From contig CAYWIM010000079.1 in NCBI GenBank assembly GCA_964458325.1, forward strand, positions 1 to 23,568: DNA of 23,568 nt, given 5' to 3'. This document shows positions 16,310-23,568 of the stretch, one piece after another. The stretch is from JAGMXM01 sp964458325 (GTDB lineage: Bacteria > Verrucomicrobiota > Verrucomicrobiia > Limisphaerales > UBA1319). A model generated the notes under the pieces. It searched no databases. It worked only from the letters and a program-made list of their open reading frames with translations, and was not told the DNA's origin. Positions within the stretch are counted from its first letter, which is position 1. Every line of letters starts with the position of its first letter. The position numbers were made by a program, and so were the translations under genes.

Positions 16310-19300
16310 ATGTTTTCCCGTCGCAAGTCATCGACGTGTTACTGGCTGGCAGGGCTCGTGCTGGCAGCTGGCCGCCTCACCGTGCTGGCGGATTCGACGG
16401 CCCGCTCCGCCCCGCCCGCACAGCCTGTCCTGACCAACGTCGCGCAATTCCACCAGTTCGCCGGCGCCGGCCAGCATGGCAGGCGATCGATCCGGCTGGA
16501 AGGTGTCGTCTGCTGGACCGATCCACACTCGAACCGCCTGGTCCTTGCAGACGACACCGGCGCCGTGCCTGTCCGGCCCGGCGCCGACGCCCCGCCCGCA
16601 TTCGAGGGACAGCGGCTGCGGATCGAAGGCGAGTGCAGCGCTCAGCGCAGCGGCCTCGGATCGGCCCTGGTCCCGCCGCTGCTGGTGGATAACGACCGCC
16701 TCCACGATCCGATGGAAAAGGCGGCCTCCATCCGCCTCGAGCCAGGCCTCCCGTCGATCCGGCTCCGCTGGTTCAACAGCCAGGGAATGGGCATGCTCCG
16801 CGTTTCCTACGAAGGCCCGGGCCTGGCCCGCCAGCCCATCCCGGACGCCGCCCTGTTCCACAGGGACCCGGCCTCGACGCCGGGCGAGCCTCGACTTCTC
16901 CCCGGCCTCGCCTACCGATGCTGGGAAGGCGACTGGGGGTTCCTGCCCGATTTCAGCCGCCTGCCGGCCATCGCCTCGGGAGTGAGCGCGAATTTCGACG
17001 TCGAGCGAGCCACGCGGATCGAGAGGGTCGGCCTCGAGTTTTCCGGGTGCCTGCGCATACCGGCTGCGGGCGTCTATACCTTCTGGGTCGAGTCCGACGA
17101 CGGCGCGCTGCTCTGCGTCGACGACTCGCAATTGCGCCTGGTCCCGCTCGGCCAGCAGGCCCCGCCAGCGCCCCGCCAGCTCGCAGTCGGACAACCGCTG
17201 GCCAGGCCCGATCGGTTCGCATGGTCCCAAATCGAGGGGCAAGTCACGATGGTCCATGAAGATTTCGAATCCCTGCGCCTCGAGCTGGCGTCCGGCGAGA
17301 ACCGCTTCCTGCTCGAGATCGTGGATGCCGCGGGCTTCCCGGCCGATCTGCTGCTCGGCAGCCGGATCCGAGCCGCCGGCATCTGCATGGGAATCGGCCC
17401 GCCCGATCGCCCCCCAATCGCTGGCGCGCTCCAGGCCCCCACCGGCCGCCAGATGCAGTTGCTCGAGATTGCGCCCGGCCCTTGGCGCCATCGGCCCCTG
17501 ACCCCCATCGCCGAACTCGACCGCGCGACCGCTGCCGTCCGATTGCGCGGCACGATCCGATCCGTCGAGGCCGGCCGCACGATCCTTCTTGAAGACTCGA
17601 CCGGCCGCGCCGCCATCGAGTGTGTTCAATCCATGTCAAGCATGGCCGGACGCGCGGTCGAGGTCATCGCCCGAACCGACCTGGGCGCGCCTGGCGAGCT
17701 CAAAGAGGCCCATGTCCTCCTCCTGCCGGCTCCGGATGGCGCCGATGCTCGGCTCCCGACACTGACCACGATCCGCCAGGTCCGCAGCCTGAGCCAGGAA
17801 GACGCCGATCGCAGTTACCCCGTTCAAATCGAGGGCGTCGTGACCGCCCTTTTCGCGACGGGGCCCAACATGGTCATCCAGGATTCCGACCAGGGAATCT
17901 ACCTGGCCATCCCCTTAAGCAGCCGGCATGGCCTGCTGCAAATCGGCGATCTCTGCCGGATCCACGGCTTCACCCGGTCGGGCGCATTCGCCCCGATGGT
18001 CAGCGCCGACAAGGTCGTTCCTCTGGGCCTGGGCCACCTCCCAGAGCCCGTCCGGCCCGCGCTCGACCAAATTCTCAACGGCAGCCTCGATTCGCAGTAC
18101 GTGGAAATCGAGGGTCTGGTGACCCGGATCGACGGCCAGGGGGTTCGGATCCTCACCCGGATTGGCCACATCGAGATCGACCTGGGCGGCCGAAGCGTCG
18201 CCGAGTGGAGGCGCTTCGAAGACTGCCTGGTGCGCGTCCGGGGCTGCATGCTGGCCGTCTACGACCGCGTCACAGGCCTGGTCAGCAGCGGCAAGATCCG
18301 CATGATCCATCCCTCGATTACTGTCGATCGACCCGCGCCCGCCGATCCCTTCGCCCTCGAGACCCGGCCTGTGGCCGGCTTGCGATCGTTCGATCCCCAG
18401 GCCAGCCCTTTTCAGCGGATCAAGGTCTCCGGCCAGATCGTTTTTGCCCAGCAAGGGCTGTTCTGCCTCATGGACGGCGCCCGCGGGCTCCGGTTCTTCC
18501 CCAAGAACCCCGCCCCTATGCCTCCAGGCGCCCATGCCGAAATCGTGGGTCTCCTCGATCTCAGCGGGGCATCCCCCACCCTTCATGAGGCGTGGGTCCG
18601 CCTCCAGGATCCCGGCCCCCTGCCCGCCCCTCGAACCCTGACCGAGACCAACCTGCTCAGCGCAACACACAATGCCACCCTCGCGCGGGTGGTATCGTCC
18701 CTGGTCAATGTCCGGCGCGATGGGGAGAACCAGGTGCTCGAGCTGCGCGCCGGCCCATACGTGCACACGGCGCACCTGAATACCAGCATGGGCCCCCTGC
18801 CTCCGATCCCGATCGGCAGCCAGATCGCCGTGACGGGCGTGTATGTGGGCGAGGGCGGCGACTGGGCTTCCGGGCGCGACATCGACCGCTTCTCGGTGGC
18901 CCTGCGCTCGCCGGCAGATCTCGAGGTCCTGGCGAGGCCGTCCTGGTGGACCCCGCGCCGGCTGTTGGCCATGCTCGCCGCTCTGGGATCCGTCCTCCTG
19001 ATCGCGCTGACCTGGATCGCCGTGCTCCGCAGGCAGGTCGAAGAGCGCACACGCCTCCTGGCCGAACAGATCCAGGCCCGCCAGCGCGTCGAGCAACAGC
19101 GCGCCATCGAACAGGAGCGCAGCCGCCTGGCTCGGGACCTTCATGACGACCTCGGCGGCGGCCTGACCGAAATCAGCATGCTCGGCTCTCTGGCCTGCGA
19201 CCCCGGCCTTGACCCCGACAGGAAATCCGGCTTCCTCCAGCAGCTCACCGAGCGCGCCCGGCAGCTCGTCACCACCCTGGATGCCATCGTCTGGGCCGTG

Positions 19301-19693
19301 AAATCTCACGACGGCGTGACAACATTCAGCTTCCGGAACGGCGTGGCCGCAAACGACCTGATCCGGTTCTTCATCTACACCCCGCAACAGACGGTCTCCA
19401 ATCTCTCGAGCGGAGGCGGGTTCTGGCTCGATGACATCTACCTCGCCCCTGGACAAAACCTGAGCGATCCGACGCTGGTCGTTCCTCAGCCCACAATGGC
19501 TGTCAACTGGTCTGGCGATTCCCTTGTCATCTCCTGGCCGGCGTCTGCGTCGGGATTCAAGCTCGAATGGTGCGACAACCTGACTAATCCTTCCTGGGGC
19601 GAGTTCGGGACCGCGCCGGTCCAGGTCGGCGATCAGATGACCGTCACCCTCCAGCCTGAAGGCGCCGCGAAGTTCTTCCAGCTCGCGAAATAG
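16310..19693 (+). CDS. Sensor histidine kinase missing its ATPase domain, fused to the tail of a secreted protein
   Basis: The product is 1127 residues. I chose the ATG at 16310, since it opens a signal/anchor (YWLAGLVLAAGRLTVLAD). An ATG at 16247 would overlap the hydrolase gene. The exterior has OB-like units (for example RSIRLEGVVCW near 60 and YPVQIEGVVTALF near 505) and a PA14-like domain at about 200-280 (PGLAYRCWEGDW, then YTFWVESDDGALL). One transmembrane helix at about 885-902 is followed by a coiled coil and a NarX/LytS-type dimerisation segment, ARDLHDDLGGGLTEI, with phosphoacceptor His945. That segment ends at LDAIVWAVK (residue 998). A HATPase domain of over 100 residues should follow, but the last 129 residues are FWLDDIYLAPGQNLSDP, LEWCDNLTNPSWGEF and KFFQLAK. 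These are typical of the end of an exported carbohydrate-binding-type protein. No N- or G-box occurs in any frame downstream. The protein cannot phosphorylate itself. No response regulator is nearby. It is probably a deletion fusion and a pseudogene in function, although the frame is intact. Confidence 0.8.
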   Translation: MFSRRKSSTCYWLAGLVLAAGRLTVLADSTARSAPPAQPVLTNVAQFHQFAGAGQHGRRSIRLEGVVCWTDPHSNRLVLADDTGAVPVRPGADAPPAFEGQRLRIEGECSAQRSGLGSALVPPLLVDNDRLHDPMEKAASIRLEPGLPSIRLRWFNSQGMGMLRVSYEGPGLARQPIPDAALFHRDPASTPGEPRLLPGLAYRCWEGDWGFLPDFSRLPAIASGVSANFDVERATRIERVGLEFSGCLRIPAAGVYTFWVESDDGALLCVDDSQLRLVPLGQQAPPAPRQLAVGQPLARPDRFAWSQIEGQVTMVHEDFESLRLELASGENRFLLEIVDAAGFPADLLLGSRIRAAGICMGIGPPDRPPIAGALQAPTGRQMQLLEIAPGPWRHRPLTPIAELDRATAAVRLRGTIRSVEAGRTILLEDSTGRAAIECVQSMSSMAGRAVEVIARTDLGAPGELKEAHVLLLPAPDGADARLPTLTTIRQVRSLSQEDADRSYPVQIEGVVTALFATGPNMVIQDSDQGIYLAIPLSSRHGLLQIGDLCRIHGFTRSGAFAPMVSADKVVPLGLGHLPEPVRPALDQILNGSLDSQYVEIEGLVTRIDGQGVRILTRIGHIEIDLGGRSVAEWRRFEDCLVRVRGCMLAVYDRVTGLVSSGKIRMIHPSITVDRPAPADPFALETRPVAGLRSFDPQASPFQRIKVSGQIVFAQQGLFCLMDGARGLRFFPKNPAPMPPGAHAEIVGLLDLSGASPTLHEAWVRLQDPGPLPAPRTLTETNLLSATHNATLARVVSSLVNVRRDGENQVLELRAGPYVHTAHLNTSMGPLPPIPIGSQIAVTGVYVGEGGDWASGRDIDRFSVALRSPADLEVLARPSWWTPRRLLAMLAALGSVLLIALTWIAVLRRQVEERTRLLAEQIQARQRVEQQRAIEQERSRLARDLHDDLGGGLTEISMLGSLACDPGLDPDRKSGFLQQLTERARQLVTTLDAIVWAVKSHDGVTTFSFRNGVAANDLIRFFIYTPQQTVSNLSSGGGFWLDDIYLAPGQNLSDPTLVVPQPTMAVNWSGDSLVISWPASASGFKLEWCDNLTNPSWGEFGTAPVQVGDQMTVTLQPEGAAKFFQLAK

Positions 19694-19739
19694 CCCAGGC
19701 CGATCGCCCGGCCCGTGCCGCGGCATCGCGAATCGTCGC

Positions 19740-19769
19740 AGCGAGGCGGCCGTCCCCGGCCGCCTCGCT
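19740..19769 (+). terminator. Perfect 13-bp hairpin after the kinase fusion
   Basis: AGCGAGGCGGCCG (19740-19752) and CGGCCGCCTCGCT (19757-19769) are perfectly complementary around the loop TCCC. It sits 46 nt after the stop codon at 19693. No T-run follows, so it would act as a factor-assisted terminator or mRNA-end structure, or it may be one copy of a dispersed GC-rich palindrome. It separates the kinase fusion from the VCBS gene. Confidence 0.6.
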
Positions 19770-19914
19770 CGCTAGTGGGAGGGGACAACGATCCCATGCT
19801 CGCCCCCCCTGGAAACCAAGAAGGTAATCCCAAGTTTGGAGTTCCACGTTCACGCGGTCGGCCACCGCACATCGCAGCCGCCACCAGCCAATCCTTTGAT
19901 ATCGCTCTGACCTT

Positions 19915-21162
19915 ATGAAAAACTCGATTGTATTAATTGTCCTCATGCTTTTTGCGCCATCCTTGAGCTTGAAAGGCGCCGACTCCGCCGCCCCCCGGAT
20001 CAAGTTCACGCACTTTACCATCGCCAATCCACTTCCCGGCACGAATTGGGGGACCGCCGGCACGCCTTTGGCCGATTTCGATGGAGATGGCGACCTGGAT
20101 ACGGCGCTGTCCCGACGCGACGCCCACGGTTTCTGGTGGTATGAGCGGAAGAGCGATGCGGTCTGGATCCAGCGTCTCATCACCGACTCGACCTCGATCC
20201 CGCAGTCCCTCGGCGGCACCAGCCTGGACGTCGACAATGACGGATGGACGGATCTGGTCTTCAGCCATGTCTGGTTCCGGAACCCCGGCACGCTCCGCCA
20301 GAATCCGGATGCCCCTTGGACGACTCATCCCTTCCCCGCCAGCGGCCATGACATCCTCGCAGCCGACATCGACGGAGACGGCCGGAAGGATATCGTCGTG
20401 TTCGACGGAAACACCATCGGCTGGTTCAATCCCGCCCGCTCGATGGCCAGCAACATGATCGCCCAGAGCGTGGGCCACCACGGCGGCATCACCCCGAATG
20501 GTTCGGGCGATATCGACGGCGATGGCGACCGGGATCTCGTCGTGGCCGGCGCGTGGTACTCCAACCCCGGCCGCGGCGCCGGAACATGGGCTCGGCGCCC
20601 CTGGCCCCACCTGCCGATCCCCAATGCCTCTTACGGCGCCAGCATTCGAAGCTGGGTCGTCGACCTCGATCGCGACGGCAACCAGGACATCGTCTACAGC
20701 GACTGCGATACCGGGTTCGGACACGTCTTCTGGGTCCGAAACGAAGGCAAAGGCGCCCGCTGGACCCGGTTCCAATTGCCCGACCCGCCCCCATCGCCCG
20801 GCAGTGTTCCCGGAACTGGATCCTGGCATTCCCTGGGCGTCGCCGATTTCAACCGCGATGGCCACCTCGACGTTTTCGCCGGCGAGCAGGAGGATCCCGA
20901 CACCTACATGGTCTCCCAAGGCAAGCTCCCCATGAAACCCAAGGGGCTCAAAGAGCGGGGTGTCGTCTGGGTCCATTCCGGAACCCAGCCTCCCCAATTC
21001 GAGCCCGTCGTGATCCAGGAGGACAATCCGGGATGGCATGACGCCAGCCTCGGCGACGTGGACGGCGACGGCGACATCGACATCGTCAGCAAGGTCTGGA
21101 ACAAGGACGGCCCCACCTACCACGCCGATTTTTGGCGCAATGACGCCCCCTCCGGTCTATAA
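19915..21162 (+). CDS. Exported seven-repeat FG-GAP/VCBS propeller protein
   Basis: The product is 415 residues. The signal peptide is at about 1-22 (SIVLIVLMLFAPSLSLKGA), which fixes the ATG at 19915. Seven calcium-loop motifs of the form DxDxDGxxD begin at residues 54, 105, 151, 199, 250, 311 and 381. Examples are DFDGDGDLD and DVDGDGDID. The spacing of about 45-70 residues fits one complete seven-bladed beta-propeller with a bound calcium in each blade. Such FG-GAP/VCBS proteins are secreted binding or scaffold proteins. No catalytic site is visible. The PQQ-like propeller gene follows after 21 nt, so the two propellers are probably made together. No Shine-Dalgarno sequence is apparent. 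Confidence 0.85.
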   Translation: MKNSIVLIVLMLFAPSLSLKGADSAAPRIKFTHFTIANPLPGTNWGTAGTPLADFDGDGDLDTALSRRDAHGFWWYERKSDAVWIQRLITDSTSIPQSLGGTSLDVDNDGWTDLVFSHVWFRNPGTLRQNPDAPWTTHPFPASGHDILAADIDGDGRKDIVVFDGNTIGWFNPARSMASNMIAQSVGHHGGITPNGSGDIDGDGDRDLVVAGAWYSNPGRGAGTWARRPWPHLPIPNASYGASIRSWVVDLDRDGNQDIVYSDCDTGFGHVFWVRNEGKGARWTRFQLPDPPPSPGSVPGTGSWHSLGVADFNRDGHLDVFAGEQEDPDTYMVSQGKLPMKPKGLKERGVVWVHSGTQPPQFEPVVIQEDNPGWHDASLGDVDGDGDIDIVSKVWNKDGPTYHADFWRNDAPSGL

Positions 21163-21183
21163 TCCGTTCCGGATGCAGAGCAA

Positions 21184-22455
21184 ATGCCGAATCCGGATAT
21201 GAACCAGAACAAGCTGCGAAATTCCTGTCGGGCTCTTTGGGCCGCACTCCTCCTGGCAATCGCGCTGGATCATGCCGCGGCGGAAAACTGGCCGGGATGG
21301 CGCGGGCCGCGCGGAGACGGCACTTCGATCGAAACGAACGTGCTCGTGGAATGGGACGTCGCCCGGCACGCAATCTGGAAAACCGCCGTCCCGGGCGCCG
21401 GCCACGCCTCGCCGATCGCTTGGGGCGAACGCATCTTTACTGTCACCGCCCTCCCGGACTCGGGAGACCGTCTGCTGCTCTGTTTCGATCGCGCCACCGG
21501 CCAGATCCTCTGGCGGCAAACCGTCGTCAGCGGACCGCTCGAGCGGATCCATCGCGAGAACAGCTACGCCTCCGGCACACCCGCTACAGACGGCCAGCGG
21601 GTGTATGCGGCCTTTCGCGTCGGGGATGAGGTCGTCATCGCCGCCCATGATTTTGCCAGCGGCAATCCGCTGTGGCGGACCCGCCTGGGAACCCACACCG
21701 GCGAGTGGGGCTTCAGCAACGAGCCGGTGCTTCACGGCGACATGGTCATCCTGGATGGCGACAGCAAAGGCGATTCGTTTCTCGTGGCCCTGGGCCGCAA
21801 GGACGGCCAGATCCGCTGGCGCGTCAGCCGGACGCGGCGCGGCATCAGCTATAGCGCACCGCTCATCCGCCCGATGGCCGGCCGCCTCCAGATGATCCAG
21901 TGCGGCGACCGCTCCGTGACCAGCTTCGATCCCGACTCGGGCAAGCCCCTGTGGACCGTGGACGGCCCGTCCGAGGAATTCGTCGCCACCCCGGTTTACA
22001 GCGAAAAGGCCGAGCTCGTGTTCATCAGCAGCAGCTGGCCGCAGCGCCACATCCTGGCCATCCGGCCCAACGGCAGCGGCAATGTCACGGGCACCCACGT
22101 CGCCTGGCGAGACGACCGCGGAGCGCCCTATGTCCCTTCGCTCATCGTTGCCGGCGATTTCCTCCTGAGCCTTAACAATAGCGGCGTCGCATTCTGCTAC
22201 GATGCGGCCACAGGCAAGGTCCATTGGCAGGAGCGGCTGGGGCGGCACCACGCCTCACCCGTGCGGGCCGGCGGGCTCGTCTATTTCATCAACGACGACG
22301 GCGAAATCAACGTGATCAGGCCGGGGCCGGCCTATGACCGCGTCGGGAAGCATGCCCTGGGCGAATCCTGCTACGCCTCGCCCGCCATCAGCGACGGCCA
22401 TGTGTTCCTGCGCGGATTCCAGCACCTCTTTTGTCTCGGCCGGACAGCCAAGTAG
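21184..22455 (+). CDS. Exported PQQ-like beta-propeller protein
   Basis: The product is 423 residues from the ATG at 21184. An in-frame ATG at 21199 would shorten it by five residues and is equally possible. The signal peptide (ALWAALLLAIALDHAAA) ends just before NWPGWRGPRGDGTS, the usual opening of this family. At least five PQQ-like blade signatures are visible: CFDRATGQILW, AHDFASGNPLW, ALGRKDGQIRW, SFDPDSGKPLW and CYDAATGKVHW. The fold is shared with quinoprotein dehydrogenases and with the BamB outer-membrane assembly factor. The catalytic Asp and Cys-Cys disulfide of true PQQ dehydrogenases are not evident, so a non-enzymatic binding or assembly role is more likely. It lies 21 nt after the VCBS gene and upstream of the zinc-ribbon gene. 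Confidence 0.85.
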   Translation: MPNPDMNQNKLRNSCRALWAALLLAIALDHAAAENWPGWRGPRGDGTSIETNVLVEWDVARHAIWKTAVPGAGHASPIAWGERIFTVTALPDSGDRLLLCFDRATGQILWRQTVVSGPLERIHRENSYASGTPATDGQRVYAAFRVGDEVVIAAHDFASGNPLWRTRLGTHTGEWGFSNEPVLHGDMVILDGDSKGDSFLVALGRKDGQIRWRVSRTRRGISYSAPLIRPMAGRLQMIQCGDRSVTSFDPDSGKPLWTVDGPSEEFVATPVYSEKAELVFISSSWPQRHILAIRPNGSGNVTGTHVAWRDDRGAPYVPSLIVAGDFLLSLNNSGVAFCYDAATGKVHWQERLGRHHASPVRAGGLVYFINDDGEINVIRPGPAYDRVGKHALGESCYASPAISDGHVFLRGFQHLFCLGRTAK

Positions 22456-22513
22456 CTGGAGATGGAGAGCCGCGCTCGAATCCATCCTGCGCGCTTGCGT
22501 CCGGAGCTGGAAT

Positions 22514-22520
22514 GGAGGAG
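22514..22520 (+). promoter_or_regulatory. Shine-Dalgarno site deciding the zinc-ribbon start
   Basis: GGAGGAG at 22514-22520 lies 10 nt before the ATG at 22531. It is the only strong ribosome-binding site I found in the window. It favours 22531 over the in-frame ATG at 22462. Confidence 0.55.
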
Positions 22521-22530
22521 CTTGAATCGC

Positions 22531-23487
22531 ATGAGCGAATTCAAGTTTGCCTGTCCTCATTGTGAACAGCGCATCGCGGTTGACGCTCAAGCCAGCGGTC
22601 AAACGATCGAGTGTCCCGGGTGCCGCCTGCCCATTGTGGTCCCCGCCCCTCCTCCCGACACCGGCGCCGCCGCACGCGCACCCTCGGCGCTCCACCGCAC
22701 ACATCCGCTCCGTCGAACCTCCCCGGGGCCCGCCGGACCTCATGCCCCACCCCCTCCAGTCCGCCCGCCCCCCTCTAGCGAATCGACAGGCGCTCCCCCC
22801 CCCGCGCCGGCGCTCCCGAAAGGCCGGGCTGCCCGGCTCAAATCGGGACAGCGTGCCGCCGCCGTCCTCGAATCGCTTCACCCCCAGATCGGGACGCTGA
22901 CGCCCGCCATTAAGAAGGATATCATCCTCGCCGTGCGGGAGTGTATCGCCGAGGAATCCCGCTGGGTGCCCGGCCGCAACGCATCGGGCAGGCCAGTCTA
23001 TGCCGTCCGGCTCGAAGGCCAAAATCTTGTTCCCGTCAGCATTTCCGATCCGGCAGCGACCCGTTTCAGCCTGTGGGGCGCCCTTCTCCGCGAGCTGCAG
23101 AGGCGCTATGTCACCCAGACCGCCACCGGCCGCACCGAGCTGCTCGACCAGGAGATCCCCGCCGCCATCCGCTCCGTCCTCCTCCAGTCCATTAGCGAGG
23201 CGGACCGGAAAGCCGGGCCGGACCCGCTGGCATCGAAGGATCCGTTGGCGATCTCGCATGCCCAGTGCCTGCAGGTCCTGGACGTCCTCACGGGCCGGCC
23301 GGATTCGTCGTCCGCGCCCCGGCAGGCCCCGTCAGTCCCGCACAGCACCGTCGATATCGAGGAGCTTCTGGATCGGCTCGCCCGCAACGAAACCGTCACC
23401 TCGAGCGAAATCATCCATGCGTTCCATGCCGCCGTCCAGAAGCTCAATGCGCGCGTGAGCGAGCTCGAAAAGCGAGGTCGGACCTAG
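22531..23487 (+). CDS. Zinc-ribbon protein with proline-rich linker
   Basis: The product is 318 residues from the ATG at 22531, supported by the upstream Shine-Dalgarno site. The N-terminus has two CxxC pairs, Cys8/Cys11 and Cys28/Cys31 (FACPHCEQ and IECPGCRLPI), forming a small zinc ribbon of a type widespread in verrucomicrobia and planctomycetes. Residues about 38-95 are almost all Pro, Ala, Ser and Arg, a disordered linker. The rest (about 105-318) is mainly helical and includes PAIKKDIILAVRECIAEESRW and a charged, probably coiled-coil end (ARNETVTSSEIIHAFHAAVQ, then RVSELEKRG). There is no signal peptide, so it is cytoplasmic, unlike its neighbours. I recognise no enzymatic motif. A protein- or nucleic-acid-binding adaptor role is inference. 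It ends 4 nt before the right flanking repeat. Confidence 0.72.
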   Translation: MSEFKFACPHCEQRIAVDAQASGQTIECPGCRLPIVVPAPPPDTGAAARAPSALHRTHPLRRTSPGPAGPHAPPPPVRPPPSSESTGAPPPAPALPKGRAARLKSGQRAAAVLESLHPQIGTLTPAIKKDIILAVRECIAEESRWVPGRNASGRPVYAVRLEGQNLVPVSISDPAATRFSLWGALLRELQRRYVTQTATGRTELLDQEIPAAIRSVLLQSISEADRKAGPDPLASKDPLAISHAQCLQVLDVLTGRPDSSSAPRQAPSVPHSTVDIEELLDRLARNETVTSSEIIHAFHAAVQKLNARVSELEKRGRT

Positions 23488-23491
23488 GCCC

Positions 23492-23534
23492 CTAAGGATC
23501 TGTGCAAGAATGAATTCGGAGTTTGCTGGAGGGG
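23492..23534 (+). repeat. Right copy of the window-flanking inverted repeat
   Basis: The plus strand here matches the minus strand of 55 to 13 at 32 of 43 positions. The core CTAAGGATCTGTGCAA is almost unchanged. It begins 4 nt after the zinc-ribbon stop codon and its similarity extends rightward, out of the window. If these are element termini, a second element lies to the right in the opposite orientation to the left one. The 26 percent divergence argues against a recent composite transposon. Confidence 0.6.
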
Positions 23535-23568
23535 ATTGGGCGGGCTGGAAAGGCGAGACGAGCGAGCA

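Noticed and set aside
22462..22530. Start of the zinc-ribbon gene at 22462
   Set aside because: The 23 extra residues are low-complexity. The conserved start (MSEFKFACPHC) and the GGAGGAG site both point to 22531.
55..23492. The whole window as a recent composite transposon
   Set aside because: The end repeats differ at about a quarter of positions, no transposase or target duplication is visible, and the gene content looks like ordinary chromosomal secretome genes.
1..23568. Many long open frames antisense to, or in alternate frames of, the listed genes
   Set aside because: They are rich in Arg, Pro, Ala and Gly with no recognisable domains. They arise because stop codons are rare in GC-rich coding DNA.
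1..23568. CRISPR arrays, tRNA or rRNA genes, phage or defence modules
   Set aside because: None was found. There are no regularly spaced repeats, no cloverleaf-type sequences seen by eye, and no nuclease, integrase or toxin-antitoxin motifs.

Overview
This is a high-GC, densely coding bacterial window with twelve protein-coding genes. No tRNA, rRNA, CRISPR array, transposase or phage gene was seen. The protein families point to the Verrucomicrobiota (Limisphaerales/Pedosphaeraceae type) or a close PVC relative. They include a HEAT-repeat protein with a C-terminal sugar-binding-like domain, large exported Ig/PA14 proteins with a short C-terminal module ending in Phe-Phe/Tyr-Arg, a double alpha/beta hydrolase, a sensor kinase with a PA14/OB-fold exterior, VCBS and PQQ-type propellers, and a zinc-ribbon protein with a proline-rich linker. 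The taxonomic call is inference from family content, because no marker gene is present.

Layout. Position 3-2279 (+) is a HEAT-repeat protein whose 5' end is missing or replaced. A minus-strand pair follows: DoxX (3578-4012), then a sialidase-like Asp-box protein (2364-3539). A plus-strand membrane-anchored protein of unknown role (4302-5813) is divergent from it. A minus-strand block covers 5876-13691. In transcription order it holds a DUF4126 membrane protein, a 933-residue Ig/PA14 exported protein, a 785-residue lectin/Ig exported protein, and a sugar-isomerase-like protein with a twin-arginine signal. A plus-strand block covers 13867-23487. It holds a tandem alpha/beta hydrolase, a sensor histidine kinase fused to a foreign C-terminus, a seven-blade VCBS protein, a PQQ-like propeller and a zinc-ribbon protein.

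How the genes fit together. Most products carry export signals or membrane segments and have folds used for binding or processing polysaccharides and other extracellular matter. This suggests an envelope and secretome neighbourhood rather than one biochemical pathway. I do not see a convincing new multi-gene system.

The strongest anomalies are these. (1) The gene at 16310-19693 is a histidine kinase whose ATPase domain is absent and replaced in frame, at about 19304, by the C-terminal end of a secreted carbohydrate-binding-type protein. (2) A 43-nt inverted repeat sits at the two extreme ends of the window (13-55 and 23492-23534), and its similarity extends outward. The left copy runs directly into the HEAT gene where its signal peptide should be. 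(3) Two related hairpins follow the stop codons of the two neighbouring exported Ig proteins. (4) The first hydrolase domain of the 801-residue protein has Ala at the nucleophile position, while the second is intact. (5) A sugar-isomerase-like protein appears to be Tat-exported.
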